A stretch of 64,000 nucleotides of DNA, taken from NCBI RefSeq assembly GCF_003003235.1, contig NZ_PVUE01000006.1, positions 171,208-235,207 on the forward strand. The letters are read 5' to 3'. Of the stretch, positions 24,779 through 33,568 are shown piece after piece (the stretch's first letter is position 1; each line of letters opens with the position of its first letter). The notes beneath the pieces were generated by a model that was not told the origin of the DNA, made no database searches, and was given only the letters and a program-made list of their open reading frames with translations. Source of the DNA: Antricoccus suffuscus. GTDB taxonomy: Bacteria; Actinomycetota; Actinomycetes; Mycobacteriales; Antricoccaceae. Made by a program: the position numbers and the translations under genes.

Positions 24779-25801
24779 ATGCGAGCCAAGGGCATGACGT
24801 ACGACACCGGATTTCTGCGTTCGGGCACCAACTCACGGCCGTGGTTCGACCCCGAGATCGTCAAGCGGGAACTGACCATCATCCGCGACGATCTACATTG
24901 CAATGCCGTCCACGTCACCGGCGGCGACGCCGACCGACTGGAGCTGGCCGCGCGGTACGCCGCCGAGCTCGGGTTGGAGGTCTGGTTCTCGCCGTACCCT
25001 TTGGAGCAGACCGCCAGCGAGAGCCTGGAGCTGTTCGTCGATTGCGCGGAGCGGGCCGAGCGGCTACGCGCCGAGGGGGCCGACGTCGTGTTCGTGGCTG
25101 GTGTCGAACTGACGATCATGAACAGGGGGTTCGTCGCCGGTGATGACGTCGAAGCGCGACTAGGCGTGCTACTTGCCGACCCTGACGGACTACCCGAACG
25201 AATTGCCGCACTCAGCAAACGGCTCAACGACTTCCTCGGCGAGGCAGTGCCCGCGATTCGCGAGCGCTTTCGGGGCATGGTTACCTACGCCGCCATACCG
25301 TTCGAGCATGTGGATTGGGAGCTATTCGACTTCGTCACGGTCGAACTAATCCGATCCGCCGAGGTCGCCGACCAGTTCCGAGAAGGCGTACGCAAGCTGG
25401 TCGCGCAAGGGAAGCCGGTCGCGATCACCGGCTTCGGCACCGCAACCTGGAGCGGCGCTAGTGACGTCGCCCCGCGCAGCATGGAGGTCATCGAGTACGA
25501 CAACGCCGGTGTCCCTGTACGGCTGAAAGAGGAGTTGATCCGTGATGAGACCGGCCAGGCTTCGTACCTGACCGATCTGCTCGAGATCTTCGACTCCGAA
25601 GGTGTGGACAGCGCCTTCGTGTTCCTTTTCGCTCTATACAATCTGCCGCACCGACCGAACGGTGATCCGCGAGATGACTTGGATCTGGCCAGCCTCGGCA
25701 TCGTGAAGGTCCTCGAAGAGGGTCACGGAGTCACCTACCCTGACATGCCCTGGGAACCCAAGGCCGCTTTCGCCACTCTCGCTGAGCGCTATTCCGAGTG
25801 A
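24779..25801 (+). CDS. Uncharacterised protein, glycoside-hydrolase-like TIM barrel suspected
   Basis: The 340-residue soluble protein starts RAKGMTYDTGFLRSGTNSRPWFDPEIVKRELTIIRDDLHCNAVHVTGGDADRLELAARYAAELGLEVWFSP. It goes on with alternating helix and strand blocks (GADVVFVAGVEL, FVTVELIRSAEV, GKPVAITGFGT) and ends VTYPDMPWEPKAAFATLAERYSE. This alternation and acidic residues at strand ends look like a (beta/alpha)8 barrel of the glycosidase kind. I do not recognise a characterised family; homologues are sometimes labelled abortive infection protein, which the sequence does not support by itself. ATG 24779 has AAGGA upstream. It is divergent from, and probably controlled by, the TetR gene. 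Confidence 0.7.
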   Translation: MRAKGMTYDTGFLRSGTNSRPWFDPEIVKRELTIIRDDLHCNAVHVTGGDADRLELAARYAAELGLEVWFSPYPLEQTASESLELFVDCAERAERLRAEGADVVFVAGVELTIMNRGFVAGDDVEARLGVLLADPDGLPERIAALSKRLNDFLGEAVPAIRERFRGMVTYAAIPFEHVDWELFDFVTVELIRSAEVADQFREGVRKLVAQGKPVAITGFGTATWSGASDVAPRSMEVIEYDNAGVPVRLKEELIRDETGQASYLTDLLEIFDSEGVDSAFVFLFALYNLPHRPNGDPRDDLDLASLGIVKVLEEGHGVTYPDMPWEPKAAFATLAERYSE

Positions 25802-25841
25802 TCCGCGCAGCAGGCCGAGGGCTGGCTGTCGTGATCCGCTC

Positions 25842-25980
25842 ATGACTGGACCACCACCCCGATCACTGCGAGCCTCGTACGAGGCGCTATCGAGCTCGAA
25901 CTGGCCGGGCACGGTTATCGACGGTCACACCGTCGCTCAGTCGGCGACGTCCGGCGGGAACACCCGCACCATCGATTTCC
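25842..25980 (+). pseudogene. Remnant of an SGNH-hydrolase gene (paralogue of 31737-32918)
   Basis: Bases from 25844 translate as DWTTTPITASLVRGAIELEL, matching the start of the intact hydrolase at 31737 (DWITTPITASLVRGAAELEQ). About 60 bases later, in another frame, VIDGHTVAQSATSGG is found, matching VIDGHVVAHSATSGG of the intact gene. The roughly 250 bases between these blocks in the intact gene are deleted and the catalytic domain is gone. It is a decayed duplicate. Confidence 0.8.
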
Positions 25981-26028
25981 TGCGCCGGGCGCTCAAGCGC
26001 GCCGCCGATTAGGCGCACCCCGGTAATC

Positions 26029-26219
26029 ATGCAGATCGCTGTCGAGTCGCCAGATCCAGCCGCCAAGCAGGCGATTGTCGCGATCCGCACTGCGGACTGC
26101 GGACTGCTCGCCGACATCCTGACCACTCGCCCAGACCTGGCGAGTGCCCGCGTGTCGGGTATCGGGGACGAACGATGCTGCACATCGCGACCGATGATCC
26201 CATGCCGTAAGCCCTTTCA
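26029..26219 (+). pseudogene. Remnant of an ankyrin-repeat protein gene
   Basis: From ATG 26029 the frame gives AAKQAIVAIRTADCGLLADILTTRPDLASARVSGIGDER, the pattern of the first ankyrin repeat of small bacterial ankyrin proteins. A frame change near 26170 then continues as MLHIATDDPMP before a stop. Only the N-terminal repeat survives. The long open frame onward from here is antisense to the HYR gene and is not coding. Confidence 0.6.
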
Positions 26220-26261
26220 AATCTCGAAAGGCAGGAACCACCGCGCTGCCAGTTGCCACGT

Positions 26262-29200
26262 TTACCAGTCGCGTCGTGGCCCGCGGCGAGTGCCCGTGAC
26301 CAGCAGCACTCCCCCAAGCAGGATTGCGGCGATCGCGGCGATCCCAAGGCTACTAAGCGGTGACCCGGTACTGGCCAGAGCGCGCGCCGTTGTCGAGGCG
26401 GTCGCTCCCGAGGGCGTCGGATTCGTTGCAGACGAGTCGGTCGCTCCTGGCGGTGTTCCATTGGTGGGCGGTGCTACCGGTTGCGCTTGGACGGTAACCG
26501 TGAAGGTACCGGTAGCGAGATTTCCTGGGTCGCTCTGCACTGCGGCCCGCGCACTCATAACTCCCACGGTCGCCGTGCGGTCCGAGGCTGTACAGGTCAC
26601 CGTTGTGGTCCCGATCGCGAACACCGAGCCGGACGGCGGCATGCAGCTCACAGGTACGTCACCGCTCACGAGGTCAGTGGCCGTGGCATCAAACGTGACC
26701 ACGGCACCATTGGCGTCGCTCGCCGTCACGGTGATGTCATTCGGAAGGTGCAACGCCGGAGCCGTCGAATCTGCCACCGTCACCGAGAACGTACCGGTCG
26801 CGGTATTCCCGGCCGCATCCGTCGCTATACACGACACCGTCGTCGTCCCCAGAGCGAACGTCGACCCTGAAGTCGGCGTACAGACCACCACCGGACTCGG
26901 ATCCACATCATCAGTCGCCGTGACAGCAAACGTGACCGGCGCACCATCAGCGCCCGTCGCCTCAGCGACCATGTCAGTCGGCAACTGCAGGACCGGCGCC
27001 GTCGAATCGGTCACCGTCACCGAAAACGTACCGGTCCCGGTATTCCCGGCCGCATCCGTCGCTGTACACGACACTGTCGTCGTCCCCAGAGCGAACGTCG
27101 ACCCTGAAGTCGGCGTACAGACCACCACCGGATTGGGATCCACATCATCAGTCGCCGTGACAGCAAACGTGACCGGCGCACCATCAGCGCCCGTCGCCTC
27201 AGCGACCATGTCAGTCGGCAACTGCAGGACCGGCGCCGTCATATCAGCCACCGTCACCAAGAAAGCACCGGTCGCCACATTCCCAGCATTGTCGGTCGCC
27301 GTACAGGACACCACTGTCGTCCCGACCGCGAAGACCGACCCTGACGGCGGCGCGCAATCCACCACCGGACTCGGATCCACATCATCAGTCGCGGTGGCGG
27401 TAAAGGTGACCGGAGCACCATCGGCGCCCGTCGCCGCCGCAGTCATGTCAATCGGAAGCTGCAACACCGGCGCCGTCGAATCGGTCACCGTCACCGAGAA
27501 AGCACCGGTCGCCGCATTCCCAGCATTGTCGGTCGCCGTGCACGACACCGTCGTCGTTCCGATTGGGAAGGCCGATCCCGACGGCGGCGCGCAACTCGGC
27601 ACCACGACACCATCAACGGCATCATTCGCCGTGGCACCGAACGTGACCCCAGCGCCGTTCGCATCAGTCGCCATTACCGTCATGTCACTCGGCAAGCTCA
27701 GCATCGGCGCCGTCATATCAGCCACCGTCACCGAAAACGTACCGGTCCCGGTATTCCCGGCGGTGTCAGTCGCCGTACAGGACACCACTGTCGTCCCGAC
27801 CGCGAAGACCGACCCTGACGGCGGCGCGCAATCCACCACCGGACTCGGATCCACATCATCAGTCGCGGTGGCGGTAAAGGTAACCGGAGCACCATCGGCG
27901 CCCATCGCCGCCACAGTCATGTCAATCGGAAGCTGCAACACCGGCGCCGTCGAATCGGTCACCGTCACCGAAAACGTACCGGTCCCGACATTCCCGGCGG
28001 CATCCGTCGCCGTGCACGACACCGGCGTGGTACCGATCGGTAATGTCGACCCCGACGCGGGCGAACAAGTGACCGGCACGTCACCACTCACTAGGTCGGT
28101 GGCGGTGGCATTAAAAGTCACCACAGCACCCGACGCGGACGTCGCTGACATACTTATATCCGCCGGTAGAGCAAGACTCGGCGGCGTTGAATCGACCACG
28201 GTCACCGAGAAACTATCGTTCGCCGAATTTCCTGCCGCATCCCTCGCCGTACATGACACCGTCGTCGTCCCCAGAGCGAACGTCGACCCTGAAGTCGGCG
28301 CGCAGGCCACCACCGGATTGGGATCCACATCATCAGTCGCGGTGGCGGTAAAGGTGACCGGAGCACCATCGGCGCCCGTCGCCTCAACGACGACATCAGC
28401 AGGCAACTGCAACACCGGCGGGGTCGTATCGACCATCGTCACGGTCACCGCGAAGGTACCGGACGCGAAATTCCCGGCCGCATCCGTCGCCGTGCACGAC
28501 ACCGGCGTGGTACCGATCGGGAACGTCGACCCCGACGCGGGCGAACAACTCGGCACCACGACACCATCAACGGCATCGTTCGCGGTCGCATTAAACGACA
28601 CCACGGCACCCGACACGGACGTCGCCGGCACGCTGATATTCGCCGGCAAACTAAGAATCGGAGCCGTCGTATCGGCGACCGTCACCAAGAAACTCCCGGT
28701 CTGCGTATTGCTCGCCGCGTCCGTCGCCGTACACGACACCGTCGTTGTCCCGACTGGAAACGTCGACCCCGACGCGGGCGAACAAGTCGGCACCACGACA
28801 CCATCAACGGCATCGTTCGCGGTCGCATTAAACGACACCACGGCACCCGACACGGACGTCGCCGGAACCGTCATATTCGCCGGCAGACTAAGAGTCGGAG
28901 GCGTGGTGTCGGATTGGCCGCCAGGAGTTTGGTCGCCGACGAAGGTAACCCCGGTAGTCGAGGAGTCGAAGGTTAGTGAGTACGTGCCAGTTTGGCCAGC
29001 AGTCGCCGAGGAGACGACGACGTACCAATATGTGTCATAGGCGGGAGCTGCGGTGGTTCCGAACGGTTGGCTGACACTCGATCCGACTACCGAGTCATAG
29101 CAATTTGCAATCGGGCTGTTCTCTAAAAACGCACCCTGGTAGAGGCCAATCGCGGGCGTGAACCCCGACGCGTTCACCGTCACGGTCATAGTGCTTCCGA

Positions 29201-29417
29201 CTGTTCCCGCGGCAGTGTGAAACATGAGGGCCGAGTAGGGCACGGTAGTACTGCCGCTGGCCGGGGTGCAGTCACCCGGCCGGGCATAGGTGGGACTGCC
29301 CGACGTGAGAGACCCCGAAGCGGATGTTGAAGCAGCGTTGGCGACTGCGGGCCATACGGAGATGAGTAAGGCGAGACAGGCGCCGAAAACGATGACGGCA
29401 CGGCGGAGCAACGACAC
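26262..29417 (-). CDS. Cell-wall-anchored HYR-repeat surface protein with LASTG sorting signal
   Basis: The 1051-residue secreted protein has a signal peptide (LLRRAVIVFGACLALLISVWPAVANAA). An N-terminal beta domain (about 30-169) is followed by ten HYR/Ig-like repeats (about 170-976), each beginning D-x-T-x-P-x-L-x-L-P and containing GTTxVxCTATDxxGN. A Pro/Thr/Ala-rich stretch and a C-terminal signal LASTG, hydrophobic helix and RRGPRRDW complete it. LAxTG suggests class E sortase anchoring. HYR modules are usually adhesive and stalk-like, so a surface adhesin is the likely role. Start GTG 29417 has GGGGG 7 nt upstream. Near-identical DNA between repeats shows recent duplication or gene conversion. 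It stands alone, flanked by gene remnants. Confidence 0.87.
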   Translation of the reverse strand: MSLLRRAVIVFGACLALLISVWPAVANAASTSASGSLTSGSPTYARPGDCTPASGSTTVPYSALMFHTAAGTVGSTMTVTVNASGFTPAIGLYQGAFLENSPIANCYDSVVGSSVSQPFGTTAAPAYDTYWYVVVSSATAGQTGTYSLTFDSSTTGVTFVGDQTPGGQSDTTPPTLSLPANMTVPATSVSGAVVSFNATANDAVDGVVVPTCSPASGSTFPVGTTTVSCTATDAASNTQTGSFLVTVADTTAPILSLPANISVPATSVSGAVVSFNATANDAVDGVVVPSCSPASGSTFPIGTTPVSCTATDAAGNFASGTFAVTVTMVDTTPPVLQLPADVVVEATGADGAPVTFTATATDDVDPNPVVACAPTSGSTFALGTTTVSCTARDAAGNSANDSFSVTVVDSTPPSLALPADISMSATSASGAVVTFNATATDLVSGDVPVTCSPASGSTLPIGTTPVSCTATDAAGNVGTGTFSVTVTDSTAPVLQLPIDMTVAAMGADGAPVTFTATATDDVDPSPVVDCAPPSGSVFAVGTTVVSCTATDTAGNTGTGTFSVTVADMTAPMLSLPSDMTVMATDANGAGVTFGATANDAVDGVVVPSCAPPSGSAFPIGTTTVSCTATDNAGNAATGAFSVTVTDSTAPVLQLPIDMTAAATGADGAPVTFTATATDDVDPSPVVDCAPPSGSVFAVGTTVVSCTATDNAGNVATGAFLVTVADMTAPVLQLPTDMVAEATGADGAPVTFAVTATDDVDPNPVVVCTPTSGSTFALGTTTVSCTATDAAGNTGTGTFSVTVTDSTAPVLQLPTDMVAEATGADGAPVTFAVTATDDVDPSPVVVCTPTSGSTFALGTTTVSCIATDAAGNTATGTFSVTVADSTAPALHLPNDITVTASDANGAVVTFDATATDLVSGDVPVSCMPPSGSVFAIGTTTVTCTASDRTATVGVMSARAAVQSDPGNLATGTFTVTVQAQPVAPPTNGTPPGATDSSATNPTPSGATASTTARALASTGSPLSSLGIAAIAAILLGGVLLVTGTRRGPRRDW
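26490..28910 (-). repeat. Ten tandem HYR-coding repeats (about 240 bp units)
   Basis: Units of about 79-84 codons fall into three sequence subtypes by their middle segment: NDAVDGVVVP, TDDVDPxPVV and TDLVSGDVPV. The block at about 26826-26995 is repeated almost base for base 237 bp later. A block at about 27298-27408 is repeated near 27769-27879, two units away. The last unit has an extra insertion of about 17 residues. Such arrays change copy number by recombination. Confidence 0.88.
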
Positions 29418-29684
29418 GATATGACCCCCGGGTCAGCCAGATTCTCACAATATAATCACAGGTTGCCGGTCATAACCACAGGTAGACGTCGCATCGCACC
29501 CTGGAAGATCATGGATGTTTGGCCTGGTCTGGCCCGACTGGCAGCCTCCGGTCACGGTCGATTGCCCGTCGGAGGGATAATTCCAACCGTCTATTGGTGA
29601 TCGCCGGTCGGCCGGAAGTAGAACCCTTAGGTCGTCTCATAACGGCATACGAAACGGCTGCCACGGCAGCGACCACGCGTGACC

Positions 29685-29900
29685 CTATTTAGCGATGTCG
29701 GTATCCAACGAGTGAAGTCGACCCCGGCCATGTCGATCGACTAATCCTGACTCGTAGGCCAGGATTAACGCCTGCACGTGATCGCGCACCTCGAGCTTCG
29801 CCAACGTTAGGTACACGCGCGGCACGTGGGCGAGCATGTCCCTCACCACGGTTACCGACCGTGTCGTCGGGATTCGCCAGCCCACGTAAATCGGGTACGC
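29685..29900 (-). pseudogene. Remnant of a LuxR/NarL-type regulator C-terminus
   Basis: The 66-codon frame contains RVYLTLAKLEVRDHVQALILAYESGLV, which closely follows the final helices of NarL/LuxR response regulators (xVSRLLAKLGVRDRVQAVILAYExGLV). The receiver domain and first half of the helix-turn-helix are missing and no convincing start or RBS exists. It is interpreted as a 3' fragment of a lost gene. Confidence 0.6.
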
Positions 29901-29902
29901 GG

Positions 29903-31480
29903 TTACTTCTTAGTGACCGCAACACCGCGCAGATTGGGCGCTCCACTGGCGTTCTGGGCGACACCCGACACGTTTTTGGCGTACGCCGATGCGAGGTGGA
30001 TCGTGCACACCGGGATCAGATGGGGCGGGTTCTCGACCCAGGCATCCATGAACTTTTCGTACGCCGGCTTACGTTTGGCCGGATCTAGCGAGGCCGCGCC
30101 TTCCGCGCCGTACTTCTCGAGTTCGGGGTATTCCGTGCCGCCAGTGTTGTAGAGCGCGCCGAGGTTAAGGTAGCGGCTCATGACCGTGTCCGGATCGTTC
30201 ATCCCGGTGTAGATAGAAGTGAAGGTCTCGGTCACCTTGTCGATCGCGAACTCCTGCACCTGCGCATTCGGCGGCAGCGAGTGGATCTCGAGGTTAATGC
30301 CGATATCGGCGAGTTGGTCCTGAAGAATCTCGGCGAACTTGGTGTAGATCGTGACGGTCGGCGCGGCGGTCGCGACGTCAAGCTTCGTTACGCCGGCCTT
30401 CTCCATGATCTTCTTGGCGGCCTTGGGATCGTAGGGGAAGACGTCAAGTCCGTCACCGAGCTTCTCGCTATATCCGGGGCCACCCTTCGGGAATGGTTGG
30501 ATCTGCGGTGTGCAGTACCCGTCGTACAGACCCTCCGAGATCGCCTTCCGGTCGATCGCCATGTTCAGCGCCTTGCGCACCTCAGGATCTGCAAACGGGC
30601 CCTTGGCCGTGTTGACCATGAAGTAGATAAACGGCGCGGCCGGCCGGACGATGGGCACCATACCGGCCCCGTCGGCGGTGTCGAGCTCGTCGGGATTGAC
30701 GCTTGCCCCATCTACCGTCCCGGACATCAACGCGCTGATCCGCGTCTGATCGTCGGGCATGTATTGGTACGTCATCGTGGCGACTCGCTGAGCGTCAGGA
30801 TCCCAGTATCCCGGCGTCTTCTCGTATTCCACTTTGCTGCCGGCTTCCACCTTCGTCGCCAGGTACGGCCCGATACCAACCGGCTTTGCGTCAATGGTCC
30901 CGGCCTGCACCGCCGCCGGGGAGACCATGGTGCCGCCGAAATTGGCGAGCCCCACCGTTATCGGAGCGATGCCACCGCTGAGGTGCAAGTTGACTGTGGA
31001 CGGATCGACGACCTCGACGGACTCGATCTGGTGAAGCTCCCCTGCGATACGGCTACCCTCGCCGCGATTCCGATCGAGGTTGAACTTGACCGCCTGGGCG
31101 TCGAACGGCGTACCGTCGGAGAACTTTAGGCCCGCGCGTAGCTTGAGGGTCAGCGTCTTGTTGTCCGCCGAGGCCGTGAACTCCTCGGCAAGCATCGGAT
31201 GGATCTTCCCGGCCGCATCCTCGAGCAGCAGTCGGTCATACACCGGCCCGTACATGGTCCTGTCGCCGCCATTGATGCTCTTGGTCGGATCCCAGCTCGC
31301 CGGATAGCTTGTGTAGGCGAATTCGAAGTGGCCGTTGGGGTCGTAGTCCTTGGCGAGTTTGATGGCGTTGCCGTAGTTCTCGGTCTCTGCCGCCGTCTTC
31401 CGGTCTGGCGCGGCGCCACAACCGGACATCACTAACCCTGCGCAGATCAATCCGGCCAGTATCTTTGGTGCTCGCTTCAT
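29903..31480 (-). CDS. ABC transporter substrate-binding lipoprotein (SBP_bac_5, peptide/nickel type)
   Basis: The 525-residue protein has a lipoprotein signal (KILAGLICAGLVMSGCG, Cys at about residue 21). The family-5 solute-binding fold follows: YDRLLLEDAAGKIHPMLAEEFTASADNKTLTLKLRAGLKFSDGTPFDAQAVKFNLDR, then VRKALNMAIDRKAISEGLYDG, then DPKAAKKIMEKAG. Homologues deliver oligopeptides, nickel or sugars to a DppBCDF-type importer. No permease or ATPase is adjacent, so it is an orphan that must use a distant complex. The sequence ends LRGVAVTKK without a membrane helix. Confidence 0.9.
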   Translation of the reverse strand: MKRAPKILAGLICAGLVMSGCGAAPDRKTAAETENYGNAIKLAKDYDPNGHFEFAYTSYPASWDPTKSINGGDRTMYGPVYDRLLLEDAAGKIHPMLAEEFTASADNKTLTLKLRAGLKFSDGTPFDAQAVKFNLDRNRGEGSRIAGELHQIESVEVVDPSTVNLHLSGGIAPITVGLANFGGTMVSPAAVQAGTIDAKPVGIGPYLATKVEAGSKVEYEKTPGYWDPDAQRVATMTYQYMPDDQTRISALMSGTVDGASVNPDELDTADGAGMVPIVRPAAPFIYFMVNTAKGPFADPEVRKALNMAIDRKAISEGLYDGYCTPQIQPFPKGGPGYSEKLGDGLDVFPYDPKAAKKIMEKAGVTKLDVATAAPTVTIYTKFAEILQDQLADIGINLEIHSLPPNAQVQEFAIDKVTETFTSIYTGMNDPDTVMSRYLNLGALYNTGGTEYPELEKYGAEGAASLDPAKRKPAYEKFMDAWVENPPHLIPVCTIHLASAYAKNVSGVAQNASGAPNLRGVAVTKK

Positions 31481-31736
31481 CCGTGCTCCTTCTGTCTGAC
31501 AACGGAAAAACGCGTTGCGACACTCCGGCTCGGCCGGCCAACAACAATCAAGATGACCCGCAAACAGTGTGAGGTCCGCGCTAATATTCTCGTCTGCAAT
31601 ATGTCAGATCGACAGTAAAAAGCAAGCACGCCGCGCCGGCCTCGCCATGGAGGCGGCGGCGTGCTTGGGCCAGGGTTCGTGCAAACTACTGAGAACTATT
31701 GCGCTGGAGCGCATCCCCATCACGGAAGGCGACCGC

Positions 31737-32918
31737 ATGTCCTCGCAGGACTGGATCACGACCCCGATCACCGCAAGCCTCGTACGAGGTGCCGCCGAAC
31801 TGGAGCAGACAACGAACGGTGTCCTGCCGCATCGGCTCCCGGCGTGGGCGCGCAAGCAATGCTCTGATCCGCAACTTGCGATGGTGGAGGCGCAGCCGTC
31901 TGGTGTGCGCATAGTCTTCCGGACGCGTGCGACCGTGATCGAAATCGACACTTTGCGCACTAGGACGACGTACGCCGGCATCCCGCCTCGACCGGACGGG
32001 GTCGTCGACCTCGTCATCGACGGCCACGTCGTCGCTCACTCGGCGACCTCTGGCGGGACTACCCGCACGATTGACATGTCGACCGGTGGCGTTGACCAAG
32101 AAGTCGGCACGGCGTGTACGACGCAGTTCGCCGATCTATCTGACGCGATGAAAACCGTGGAAATATGGCTGCCGCACAACGAGATTACCGAGATCGTCGA
32201 GTTGCGGACCAATGCCTCCGTCGAACTTGCATCGGCATCCGGGTTGCCGATATGGCTTCACCACGGCAGTTCGATAAGCCACGGCTCGAACGCCGCACAC
32301 CCGAGCGCCACCTGGCCGGCAGTCGCCGCTCGCCTCGGCGGTACCGAGTTGGTTAATCTCGGGCTCGGAGGTAGTTGCCTGCTCGACCCGTTCATCGCCC
32401 GCACCATCCGCGACAGCGCCGCCGATGTAATCAGCCTGAAAATCGGCATCAACCTCGTCAACGCCGACCTCATGCGACTGCGCGCCTTCGGGTCGGCCGT
32501 GCATGGCTACCTCGACACGATCCGCGACGGCCACCCCAACATCCCCCTCCTGATCGTTTCGCCGATCTACTGCGGCATCCACGAAGAAACCCCGGGACCG
32601 GGCGCATTCGATTTCGATGCACTCGCCGAGGGCGTGCTCCGGTTCCGCGCTACCGGCGACCCCGCAGAACGCGCCGCCGGGAAGCTGAGCCTGACTGTTA
32701 TCCGGGAGGAGCTAGACCGGATCGTCCGGGAACGCCAGACCACCGATCCCAATCTGTTCTATCTCGACGGGCGCAACTTGTACGACGAGAACGACGCGAT
32801 CACCCGTCCGCTACCGGATGCGTTACATCCCGATGCCGCCACACACCAGTTGATGGGTGAACGGTTCGCGCGACTCGCCTTCGCCGAAGACGGCCCTCTG
32901 GCGTTGCCCGCGGGCTAG
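31737..32918 (+). CDS. SGNH/GDSL-type hydrolase with N-terminal beta domain
   Basis: The 393-residue product has an N-terminal beta-sandwich region (about 1-165), then an SGNH esterase domain. Block I is HHGSSISHGSNAAHP with the probable nucleophile Ser, the Gly block is NLGLGGSCL, the Asn-type block is LKIGINLVNADL, and the catalytic DxxH is PDALHPD. It has no signal peptide, so it is a cytoplasmic esterase or acetylhydrolase, perhaps on carbohydrate esters. ATG 31737 has GGAAGG 7 nt upstream; residues upstream to 31569 are discarded. A decayed duplicate lies at 25842-25980. Confidence 0.85.
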   Translation: MSSQDWITTPITASLVRGAAELEQTTNGVLPHRLPAWARKQCSDPQLAMVEAQPSGVRIVFRTRATVIEIDTLRTRTTYAGIPPRPDGVVDLVIDGHVVAHSATSGGTTRTIDMSTGGVDQEVGTACTTQFADLSDAMKTVEIWLPHNEITEIVELRTNASVELASASGLPIWLHHGSSISHGSNAAHPSATWPAVAARLGGTELVNLGLGGSCLLDPFIARTIRDSAADVISLKIGINLVNADLMRLRAFGSAVHGYLDTIRDGHPNIPLLIVSPIYCGIHEETPGPGAFDFDALAEGVLRFRATGDPAERAAGKLSLTVIREELDRIVRERQTTDPNLFYLDGRNLYDENDAITRPLPDALHPDAATHQLMGERFARLAFAEDGPLALPAG

Positions 32919-32980
32919 TCCCTCTTCGGCGAATCCGTCAATTCCCGACGCAGTCAAATAAGCATTACGAGGACGGACAC

Positions 32981-33025
32981 ATGACCGAGAGCTTCGCTAC
33001 TGCGCCTCCATCGCCTGCGAGATAA
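32981..33025 (+). CDS. Possible 14-residue ORF or truncated gene start
   Basis: ATG 32981 has GAGG 8 nt upstream and encodes MTESFATAPPSPAR before TAA. It looks like the beginning of a lost gene or a short leader before the DUF3558 lipoprotein. There is no further support. Confidence 0.2.
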   Translation: MTESFATAPPSPAR

Positions 33026-33055
33026 CCCGTCTGACCTTTGGTAACGTCACGCTTT

Positions 33056-33553
33056 GTGAAAATAGGATTAGTTGCGACCGTTCTGGCCCTTGCGATTGTC
33101 GGTCTCGGAGGCTGCACGACGCACGAGGAAACTCGGACCGACAACGGCAGGAGTGTCACAGCGGCGCCTGCGCCGGCCTCCGATGTCGATGCTTGTAAAG
33201 CACTGACCTCGCAGACCCTCAAGACTATTGGTCTCGCCGACATCACGCCGGTCCCGATCACCGACGAGACGAAACCAGGATGCGACTGGTCGGGAACCAA
33301 CGACTACATCACGCCGTCGGTGACGCTGTGGATCAGAGGCGCGTCCGTCGGCGATCCATCCAATGACACCGTCACCATATCGGGCAAGAAGGTCGAGGTG
33401 TGGGCGATGAATAGCGACGTCGGGCGGTACATCGCGATCTGCGGCAAGCGCAGCGTCACGATCAACTACACGCAGGGCAAGGGTCCGCTGGCGCCTCCCG
33501 ACGCGCTGGAACTGACGATGAAAGACGCCCTCGCGGCGTACGACTGCGCTTAG
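33056..33553 (+). CDS. DUF3558-family lipoprotein
   Basis: The 165-residue product has a lipoprotein signal (VKIGLVATVLALAIVGLGGC), a short Thr/Ala/Pro linker and a DUF3558-like domain. The pattern DACKALTSQTLKTIGLADI, KPGCDWSG and ALAAYDC gives three domain cysteines, two of which probably form a disulfide. DUF3558 proteins are actinobacterial surface lipoproteins of unknown function. The start is uncertain: GTG 33056 lies 8 nt after TAACGT, suggesting a leaderless message, and a TTG at 33038 is in frame. Confidence 0.75.
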   Translation: MKIGLVATVLALAIVGLGGCTTHEETRTDNGRSVTAAPAPASDVDACKALTSQTLKTIGLADITPVPITDETKPGCDWSGTNDYITPSVTLWIRGASVGDPSNDTVTISGKKVEVWAMNSDVGRYIAICGKRSVTINYTQGKGPLAPPDALELTMKDALAAYDCA

Positions 33554-33568
33554 CAGGAACGACGCGGC

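Noticed and set aside
26490..28910. CRISPR-like tandem repeats
   Set aside because: The periodicity is about 240 bp, in frame, and codes for HYR domains; there are no short repeats with unique spacers and no cas genes.
26029..29040. A 1003-codon open frame on the plus strand
   Set aside because: It is antisense to the HYR-repeat gene. Its Val/Thr/Ala repetition is the mirror of the HYR repeats, and it has no RBS or domain. Only its first 60 codons have separate meaning (ankyrin remnant).
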